Shown here: in pieces, positions 56,959-64,000 of the stretch
Layout of the letters: every line of letters begins with the position of its first letter
How positions within the stretch are numbered: position 1 is the first letter of the stretch
Source: Mikania micrantha
Taxonomy: Eukaryota; Streptophyta; Magnoliopsida; Asterales; Asteraceae
Reading direction: 5' to 3'
DNA length: 64,000 bases
Assembly (NCBI GenBank): GCA_009363875.1
Contig: CM018688.1
Span: 59,497,001-59,561,000 of the forward strand
Notes under the pieces: model-generated
Told to the model about the DNA's origin: nothing
The model's database searches: none
What the model saw: only the letters and a program-made list of their open reading frames with translations
Made by a program: the position numbers and the translations under genes

Positions 56959-57650
56959 CTAAGGTTTCACTTCTTCAATCTCTTCCATTCCAAGCTTCTT
57001 TCTCATCTCCAAAAATATGATTTTTGGTAAAGCCTTTGTGAGTATATCAACCCTTTGTTCCTCCCCACTTATGTGTTCTACTTGAATTTGCTCCCTTTCC
57101 ACACATTCGTTGATGTGTTTGCTCCTGCCACGGAAGACTGGACTCTTCACCCGAGCAATCGCAAACTTGTTGTCGATCTTGATCACAATTGGATATTCCT
57201 TCTCATCATAATCTCTACAATCAGCCCCTTTAACCAGATAGCTTGGCAAGCAACTGCTGTAGCTGCCATATACTCAGCTTCACATGATGACAAGGCTACA
57301 GTAGGCTGCTTCTGGGAGAGCCAAGTTACTGGTTTTTCATTGAAATAGAATACCACTCCAGTTGTTCCCCTTCCATATTCCATGTCTATTGAATAACTGC
57401 TATTGCTGAAACCCACCAACTTGCCCTTTCCTTTTCATTGGTAGTGGATTCCCAAATCTGTTGTACCCTTTATATATATGAGGATGTGTTTGGTGGCCTG
57501 CTAATGAGTAGCTTTTGGTGACTCCATATAGCAGCCGACATACCCACAACATACATTAAGTCAGGATGTGTATGTGTGAGGTATCTCAGACACCCAATTG
57601 TCCTCCGAAAATTAGTAGCATCTACTTCTTCACTTCCATCCATGGTTTAA
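56959..57650 (-). pseudogene. Copia RT end and RNase H remnant
   Basis: On the minus strand from 57650: DATNFRRTIGCLRYLTHTHP (RT thumb region), then a degraded stretch with a stop near 57475. RNase H follows: SIDMEYGRGTTGVVFYFNEK, TVALSSCEAEYMAATAVACQ, KIDNKFAIARVKSPVFRGRS and the C-terminal VEHISGEEQRVDILTKALPK. ORFs 57419-57183 and 57249-56959 overlap in different frames, so there is one frameshift near 57210. It ends with EEVKP at 56959, next to the polypurine tract. The 5' side is cut at 57651 by another repeat. Confidence 0.88.
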
Positions 57651-58380
57651 AAAGGCGTCGTGAGGCGCGCCTCGGTACGGCCTAGGGCTGTCATAACGGG
57701 TCAGACACGACCCGTTAAGACACGAACCGTTAAGACACGACACGTTAAGACACGAAACACGAATTGGTAAGACACGAACACGACACAAATTCTTATCGTG
57801 TCTGTTTTTTCAAACACGAACACGAACCGTTAAAAACACTTAAACACGAAAAGACCCGTTAAGGAACCTGTTAAGAATTAACACGATAAATGACCTGTTA
57901 AAACATGTTAAAGAACATGTTAAGGAACCTGTTAAAGAACTAGGGTTAGACAATTAGAAATTTTTTGAAGCTGATCGGTTACACATATGACCATATATTT
58001 TATTATATTATTTATTTTAATTTTTAAACAGGTCTTAACGGGTCTTAACAGGTCTTAACGGGTCTTAACGGGTCTTAGTGGGTTAAACCTGTTTAGACAC
58101 GAAAAATAAACAGGTCTTAACTTGTCGACCTGTTTTAGACACGAAACATGTTAAGGGTAAACACAAAACATGTTAAAGTCGTGCCGTGTCGTGTCGTGTT
58201 AACCTGTTCGTGTCTGAAATTGCCAGCCCTAGCGTACGCCTCGGCTGAGGCGGCGAGAAAACATCTTTGAGGCGTAGCCTCAGGTGGGTGATTTGGAACT
58301 TAAGCCTTGGTTATGTCGAGGCGGACCGAGGCGTAGAGGCGGTGAGGCTTAAGCCTCACCAGTGGTCATATTTTTTTTAC
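57651..58380. mobile_element. GC-rich MITE-like repeat (GGCGTCGTGAGGCG type)
   Basis: Left part GGTTTAAAAAGGCGTCG (about 57644) with GAGGCGCGCCTCGG; right part GAGGCGGACCGAGGCGTAGA and AAGCCTCACC (58310-58360). Such AAAAAGGCG...GAGGC repeats are common in plant genomes. It interrupts the copia RT and is itself interrupted by the hAT MITE at 57683-58231. The right boundary is not exact. Confidence 0.55.
57683..58231. mobile_element. hAT-type MITE with GACACGA repeats
   Basis: Ends TAGGGCTGTCATAACGGGTC and AATTGCCAGCCCTA, flanked by GTACGGCC/GTACGCC-like sequence that may be a degenerate 8-bp duplication. The left arm has repeated AAGACACGA(A/C)C...GTTA units (57700-57860). The right arm has GGTCTTAACGGGTCTTAACA (58030-58080), so the arms pair over a long distance. 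The core is AT-rich. No transposase. Confidence 0.75.
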
Positions 58381-58432
58381 CTGTTAATTTGACCTTTTGG
58401 TATCTTTTTAGACCTCTTAATTAAATTTATAA

Positions 58433-58460
58433 CTAGAATTTAGGACCCGCGCGATGCGGC
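58433..58460 (-). mobile_element. Helitron-type 3' terminus, minus strand
   Basis: Read on minus: a CCGCATCGCGCGG hairpin followed 10 bases later by CTAG and then T (host), the Helitron CTRR-T 3' signature. The element would extend to the right (higher coordinates); its 5' TC end was not found. A second, stronger hairpin CCGCCGCGCGTTGCGGCGG lies at about 58842-58860. Confidence 0.45.
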
Positions 58461-59377
58461 GGATCCGATATACTAAAACGATATATCTCAATGTAAACCA
58501 CGCATTATAACAAAGACATCAACAATAACGAAAATCTCATGTAAAAAATGAGGCACGTTGAAGAATGTAAACCTAATATTGGAAATGTTGTGTAAAAAGT
58601 GATGTCGATTTCCAAAAACTCTCATCATAAGGAAAAAAACCAATAGGGAAAACAAATTAGGTTAGATCAAACCATCGCACAACCACGTTCGTCTTTAAAT
58701 GTTATCAAAATTAATTTATCCATCAATTGTATAACAAAAGGAACATAATATCATTACTTATCATTAATTTATCCAGTTCCCGGATCCATCGACAATCACG
58801 TCATTGAAGTTGAAGTGTTGGTAAGCGGTTGGTCATTTACCCGCCGCGCGTTGCGGCGGCGTCTTGAATTTATACTTTCGAATGAAAACATATTATATTT
58901 GACTCAACTCATTTTCAAAACAAAATTTACGTTAAAACTTAGTCAAACTGAAAACATATATAAAATAGCTACGAAAAAAGTATTTTACTTGACCCGAGTC
59001 GTTTTTGAATTTTTTTTATGTAGTACCATCAATTAAATTGAATTTATATCGACACGTAGACGGTAGTTTAAAACTTTAGAAACACGTGAGAGTCAAAATT
59101 ACATCTTACTAAGTTTTTGAAAGTTAATAAGTGAAAGTGTTAACCCCGAAATCAGAAGTGGAACAAATAAAATACTAAAGGGATAAACTTGAAACTTTAT
59201 AAACTCAAGAAGATGAAAATGATAATTTATATAACTTTTTAAAACTTTAGGAACTAAAGTGTAAACTTAGAAAGTTGAGTGGAGCAATTGTTGATGAAAA
59301 GCCAAGGATGAAAGAGGTGAAAAATAAACAAAAAAAGAAAAAAATGATGAGACCAAGACTCTAACGGGTGCCATACT
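58461..59377. other. Unassigned sequence
   Basis: About 900 bp, AT-rich apart from the hairpin at 58842-58860. No ORF is supported; possibly the body of the minus-strand Helitron. Confidence 0.4.
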
Positions 59378-60003
59378 AAAATCAATTGGCAATACCCAAA
59401 CCATTCCATCCCTCTAAACTTTGTTTTGTGGTCATAGTAAATACTTAATATATATAGTATATGAAAACGCATCCCATATTACACCCATGAGTGGGGCCTA
59501 ACGAAAGATTATAACATATGCAGTAACATTTTTAGATAGGAGTAGGGCCTAGCATTGTACCATATGCAGTAACATTTATAGATAAGAGTGGGGCCAAGCA
59601 AAAATACATGATTAAGTTTGTTGTACCATATGCAACAACATTTGTGTAAAATAAATAGTAATTTTAAGACAGAGTCATTATTTGCTTTTTAAAATCAAAT
59701 GGTAATACCCAAACCATTCCATCCCTCTAAACTTTGTTTTGTGGTCATAGTAAATACTTAATATGTATAAAGTATTTGAAAACGCATCCCATATTACACC
59801 CATGAGTGAGGCCTAACGAAAGATTGTACCATATGCAGTAACATTTATAGATAGAAGTAGAGCCTAGCATTGTACCATATTCAGTAACATTTATAGATAG
59901 GAGTGGGGCCAAACAAAAATACATGATTAAGTTTGTTGCACCATATGTAATAACATTTGTGTAAAATGAATAGTAATTTTAAGACTGAGTCTATATTTGC
60001 TTT
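59378..60003. repeat. 313-bp tandem direct duplication
   Basis: AAAATCAA(T/A)TGG(C/T)AATACCC starts at 59378 and at 59691. The two units share nearly all bases to about 60003, with scattered substitutions. Within each unit ACCATATGCAGTAACATTTATAG-like phrases recur two or three times. Confidence 0.92.
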
Positions 60004-61422
60004 TTAATACATATATATTAATATGAAAACCCTATCTTGCTCTCAATCGCTCGCGTAATTCACTTCCAATCTCACAAAATCGGCAGTAGGCGCTCGGTGG
60101 TCGGCGGTCTTCGGTGGGTCTTCGGCGGTAGGCGGCCGGCGTTCTTCAGCAGTCGGCGGTCTTCAGAGGTCGGCGGTCGGAGCTCCAAGTGTTGGTCGGC
60201 AGCGCAGGCTCATTTCTCAATCGACACAACTCCTTTCAATTGGTCCTTACTCCTCAATCTACACAGGTTTCTTTCATTTCTTTTTGATTATGATTTATGT
60301 TTGATTTTTGTTTGATTTTGATTTTGATTATGTTTGAGTTTAAGTTCTGTTTAATTATCTTGACATGAAGTTTGTTCTGTCTAAACAATTGCGTCATTAC
60401 ACATAAACTTAGTTGAATGATTAGGAACTGTAAATTTAATGAGGTTGTTGATAAGTTCCATCCTCAAAAGCATTAAAACACATACTTTTAGTAGATTTTT
60501 GGGTGTAGATGCTACAATCGAGGCATAGACTTCATATGCTTGAAGCTGATTACTTGATGTTTCCCACTGTAAGCATGCATTATTTTCTAGTTTCGACTTT
60601 TACTGACTCAAGATGCAAGGAAAATAACTTTGCCTCTAAGTAAATAGCAAGACATAGGAATTACTATAAAATTTTTCATATAATTGTAGTTAAAATTTTA
60701 AAAGCTTCAATTTGGGATTATAAAGTTAAATGTTAAACAAGGGATATTTTTATAAAGTTAAACAAGGGATATTTTTAAAAGTTAAACAAGGGATATTTTA
60801 AAAGCTTCAATTAGGGATTATAAAGTTAAATGTTAAAACTTTTGACTCTTATTTTTATATAGATATTTTTTATGTCAGCCAATAATGAGGGTTTACCTAT
60901 GCTCGTAAAACAAGGGATAATGAGGCATGTAAGTGTCTTTTAAGAACACAGTTCCTTAAGACACATCGGTTTGGAGTTTTGCTCTGGTCTGGACATCTAC
61001 ATCACATTGTTTGATGTTAACATTTCAAATAAATGCTTTCCAACTATTTTAACTATTTTATGGTGGATGAAGTGACATAGGATTTTATGTGTTGAAATTG
61101 GATTGATTTTTGTTTCATTAGTGTTGAATAATATGTTAATATACATACAATCATAGGAAATTGATGGATTGTAAGGTATTCTTGAATTTTAATACAACTC
61201 AATGCATGAATGTAATGCGGAAAACTCTTTGTGCATGTTTTCTTTCAAATAATAGATGATAGCTTCATTATATTACCCTGATTGAGGTATGATTCTTATT
61301 ACACCATCATTATCATAAACTTAACAGTATTGATACTATTTTTATCTTTTGATGTTTATACATTATTATCAGACTTTTGTTTTTGTTTTTTGATTGATTA
61401 TTATGCGTGTCTCGTACTTTAG
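60004..61422. other. Non-coding interior of a candidate plus-strand Helitron
   Basis: A GC-rich patch at 60078-60200 holds many GGTCGGCGG/CTTC motifs and could be an old first exon. It is followed by AT-rich, intron-like DNA. At 60725-60800 ACAAGGGATATTTT is repeated three times with AAAGTTAA spacers. No domain was recognised before 61423. Confidence 0.4.
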
Positions 61423-61524
61423 ATGAAGTGGTTGCTAAAGCTTTCACATATTCCTAAAGTATTTGAGGTTCCAAAGTTTAACAATGAAACCAAAGCAAAA
61501 TTGCTAGGATTGATTGATGCTTTA
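61423..61524 (+). pseudogene. Exon fragment resembling adenylosuccinate lyase
   Basis: 34 codons: MKWLLKLSHIPKVFEVPKFN, then NETKAKLLGLIDAL. This resembles the N-terminal helical region of plant and bacterial-type adenylosuccinate lyase (purine synthesis), where (V)E(I/V)KWLLKLS.IPEV.EVPSF is found, from memory of the family. It is preceded by CTCGTACTTTAG, a good splice acceptor, and ends in a stop right after the homology, as at an unspliced exon boundary. Nothing upstream or downstream matches the rest of the enzyme that I can see, so it looks like a captured exon. It lies about 330 bp before a Helitron 3' end. Confidence 0.5.
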
Positions 61525-61824
61525 TGAAGCAAATGTCATCAATTACAAGACTTGAGTCAAGAGTTACATGATTTTTGACTTTGTAAATTGATCTTTATCT
61601 GACTAATTGATGCAGCACATATAAGTTGTGGATTGGAGTCAGAATTCTTGCGCATTGTGTTTTATTTGTCATATTACGTTATTTCTGTGTTATTTTTTTT
61701 CTTTGTGGTTTTTACTTTAATAGAGTCAGATTTTTTTATCTAACTTGCGAGTTGTACTTTAATTAATTATACAAATAATGTGTGAATGTAGTTCTTTATA
61801 GTAATATGATTATAACATTAAAAT

Positions 61825-61853
61825 ACCCGGCCACCGGATGGGTATAAAACTAG
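61825..61853 (+). mobile_element. Helitron-type 3' terminus, plus strand
   Basis: ACCCGGCCACCGGATGGGT can fold as an imperfect hairpin and is followed after six bases by CTAG, then TTGGGATGG. In the copy of the same flanking repeat at 14446-14460 the sequence is AAAAATTGGGATGG with no CTAG, the expected half of an empty site for insertion between A and T. The 5' end was not located. Confidence 0.55.
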
Positions 61854-62762
61854 TTGGGATGGCCGAGAAATAAATAATGTCACAACCCAGCTAAAGTCGA
61901 AACACAAGAACGTGACTAATCATATATTACAATATATAGTTTCAAGAGAAAGTACTAAGGGTGTGTTTGTTTTTCTAAAAAATGTCTTCATGACCTCTTT
62001 TGTCTACGCCACATTGATCACGAGCAGAGGTTGAGGCCCGCAGGTCTGTTTGTTTTTTGCAAGACATTTCATTAAAAAACGTCTTCCCGTCCTCTTCTTG
62101 AAGCAGACATGAACCAACCACTTCTAATGTCTTCCTAACCTCTTCTTCACGATCGCCTCCTTCCCGTCGTTCCTCTCCACTCGTAGGCCATCCACCTCTC
62201 CGGTCGTTCATCACCACACGTGCGAACCTTCATGTGATTCGAAGATTGCATGTTATATATCTCTCAATTTCTTCGTTCCTCATCGCACCTTTCGCCAAGG
62301 AAGTTTACAGACGTCTTCACAGTCACCGATTACGGGGTTCATGTGGTGGTCAAAGGCCATGAACTTACCAACCAGCATCTTCGAACCCTTTGACATCGAC
62401 ATTCTCGTGGATGTGAGGACTGATGTGTTACAGGTTTGGGGGTGATGATAAATGACATGGTTAGGGTTTTAGAAAGGAGGTATGCATATTTTAAAAAACA
62501 AACAGTCTCTTACCAGATGTTTGGTCCACCTTTTCTTCTGCAGATGTGGTCCGTAGACTAAAGATATTTTATCTCTTAAAAAACAAACACTACCTAAGTG
62601 TATTATATTAATATGGGTGGTGACTTAAACTTGACCTTTCAAGTCTATATATGCACAAAATAAAGCCAACATCTAAAACAACCGACCAAACCAAACTGAA
62701 CAAAATGCATATCATCTTCATGATAAACATCAAATAAAAATAAGTCTCTAAATTTCAAACCT
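61854..62762. repeat. Copy 2 of the ~0.95-kb MITE-bearing repeat
   Basis: Matches 14450-15420 from TTGGGATGGCCGAG to AATTTCAAACCT with moderate divergence and small deletions. It includes the MITE at 61959-62594. Confidence 0.88.
61959..62594. mobile_element. PIF/Harbinger-type MITE, copy 2
   Basis: Ends GGGTGTGTTTGTTTTTC and AAAACAAACACTACC with TAA at 61956-61958 and 62595-62597. 636 bp, same family as 14551-15217. Confidence 0.72.
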
Positions 62763-63689
62763 AAGTTGGGGCGGATCTACGTTGGTGTATACGGGTTCAC
62801 CGGAACCCACCGCGATTCGAATCGTTAGTAGAAAATTTTTTTTTCTAAAGGGTTAAACAGTAGTGTAAACCCATTAGTATTTTGAAGGTGAATCCCATGT
62901 ATATAACTGCAAGTAGTCTAGTGGTAAGGAATCCAGATTTCATCTCGTTGGTCACAGGTTTGAATCCCGTGTCTTTTTTTTTTCAACATTTTTTTTTGAC
63001 TTTTTAAAAAATTAGAAAAGGCTGAAAATTTAGAGATTTAGGTTATTTTTTTTTTTTCAAAACCAGGTTCATTTTCATTTTCTCCAAACCCCCGCCCCCC
63101 TGTTCGGCTTCACGCTTCAGTCAGCCCAGGCGCCCAACCTTCATACCGATCTGCGCTGCATCACCGGCGACCGCGACCGACGCATCAGACAGCGGCGCTC
63201 CCTGCTTCTCCGGCTCCTGCTTCTGCGGCTTCGCGACGAGTGCGACCGGACCAAAAAAACAGGTATCTAATTTTATTAAATTAGTATTGAACTATTGATT
63301 TGTTTAGATTTTTTTGTGAAATTAATGTTTTGTTTGAGTATTTTATGAAATTAGTGTTTATTTGTTTAGGTATTTTGTGAATTTTGTGTTGTTTTGTGTA
63401 GTTATTTTGTGAAATTGGTTGTTATTGATGTGTTACTGGTCAAAATATATGTTGGTGATGCACTCAAAATTTGAAATGAGTTTAATACGACTATACGAGA
63501 GCTATAATTTTTCCTTGGCTTGAAAGTTAAGAAATAATCAAATGAAATTTCCATCCATCAATCTAAATATAATAAATAGTTGCTTAACAAGTTTTAATTT
63601 TCTTGTAGTTTTTGTTTTATTTTTGCATGAATGACAGAATGTTTCAGATTATATTTACTTTGGAATCTTAATGGCTTTTATTCACTTTT
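62763..63689. other. Sequence inserted between two copies of the MITE repeat
   Basis: Starts at about AAGTTGGGGCGGATCTACG. It contains a tRNA-like segment (62914-62967), poly-T runs, a GC-rich exon-like patch (63089-63260) ending AAAACAG|GTATCT, a donor match, and AT-rich sequence after that. Probably a transposable element of unknown class. No protein domain was recognised. Confidence 0.45.
62914..62967 (+). repeat. tRNA-like (SINE-type) segment
   Basis: TAGTCTAGTGG (62914-62924) is a good Pol III box A and GGTTTGAATCC (62957-62967) a near-perfect box B, 32 bases apart as in tRNA-derived SINE heads. A T-run follows at about 62976. No intact tRNA fold. Confidence 0.6.
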
Positions 63690-64000
63690 ACACTAAAGTG
63701 TTACAGGTTTGGGGGTGATGATGAATGACATGGTTAGGGTTTTAGAAAGGGGGTATGCATATTTTAAAAAAACAAACAGTCTATTACCAGATGTCTGGTC
63801 CACTTCTTCTTCTACATATGTCTGCAGATATGGTCCGTGGACTCAAGACAATTTACCTCTTAAAAAACAAACACCACCTAAGTGTATTATATTAATATGG
63901 GTGGTGACTTAAACTTGACCTTTCGACTCTAAGTATGCACAAAATAAAGCCAACATCTCAAACAAACGACCAAACCAAATTGAACAAAATGCATATCATC
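63690..64000. repeat. Copy 3 (3' part) of the MITE-bearing repeat
   Basis: From about GTGTTACAGGTTTGGGGGTG it matches 62428-62720 and 15040-15370. It includes the MITE right end (63878) with TAA after it, and runs off the window. The left part of the MITE is absent here. Confidence 0.85.

Noticed and set aside
60078..60315. Arg/Gly/Ser-rich ORF (92 codons at 60037-60315) as a gene
   Set aside because: Low-complexity GGTCGGCGG motifs generate it; no conserved domain or supporting context.
1..64000. Endogenous pararetrovirus or other viral insert
   Set aside because: All pol fragments have Ty1/Copia or Ty3/Gypsy domain order with LTRs, PBS and target duplications; no movement or coat protein motif was seen.

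Overview
The window is transposable-element territory from a flowering plant nuclear genome. Every recognisable protein is retrotransposon gag or pol. The primer-binding sites match plant initiator Met-tRNA (TGGTATCAGAGCC type), and the Ty3 elements have multi-kilobase LTRs and chromodomain-type integrase tails like the Tekay lineage. The style of the LTR and gag-pol families suggests a eudicot, perhaps Asteraceae, but no host gene confirms this. The only host-gene trace I recognise is a 34-codon exon-like piece resembling adenylosuccinate lyase, near a Helitron end.

Layout. 1-14377: a minus-strand Ty3/Gypsy element (Gypsy-1) running off the left edge. Its 5' LTR (3241-14377) is split by a complete minus-strand Ty1/Copia element (Copia-1, 4517-12709, target duplication gttaa). 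14378-21663: a Harbinger-type MITE in a larger repeat, an LTR-like piece ending at 17691, a hAT-type element, a 326-bp solo LTR (20065-20390) and a truncated plus-strand copia gag.

21664-56921 is one nested stack. A gag-only copia element (minus) is split by a ~4-kb minus-oriented solo LTR (L1, target duplication ctttt). L1 was then hit by Gypsy-2 (24753-39886, plus, target duplication attac) and Gypsy-3 (40390-54278, plus, target duplication atttt). Gypsy-2 itself carries a hAT MITE in gag (29040-29590) and a 3.7-kb solo LTR in pol (32761-36476, target duplication atgac), of the same family as L1. Gypsy-3 has been reshaped by recombination: about 5 kb (LTR plus downstream flank) is present twice, at 40390-45360 and 51289-56266.

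56922-64000: a copia RT/RNase H remnant sharing an LTR with the gag-only element, MITE-like repeats, two Helitron-type termini facing outward, a 313-bp tandem duplication, and two further copies of the MITE-bearing repeat with a tRNA-like sequence between them.

How the parts work together. None of the elements looks autonomous: every pol has nonsense codons, frameshifts or insertions. The target duplications fix the order of insertion. Two patterns deserve a second look. First, the Ty3 LTR families share splice-site-like signals at comparable places: AG|GTA downstream of the likely start region, and a conserved ACTCACCA...TTGAC...CAG|G block 245-360 bp from the LTR end. Acceptor-like sites also sit just before the pre-gag ORF and gag. 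Second, Gypsy-3 pol contains a 78-nt GT...AG insertion that behaves like a spliceosomal intron.
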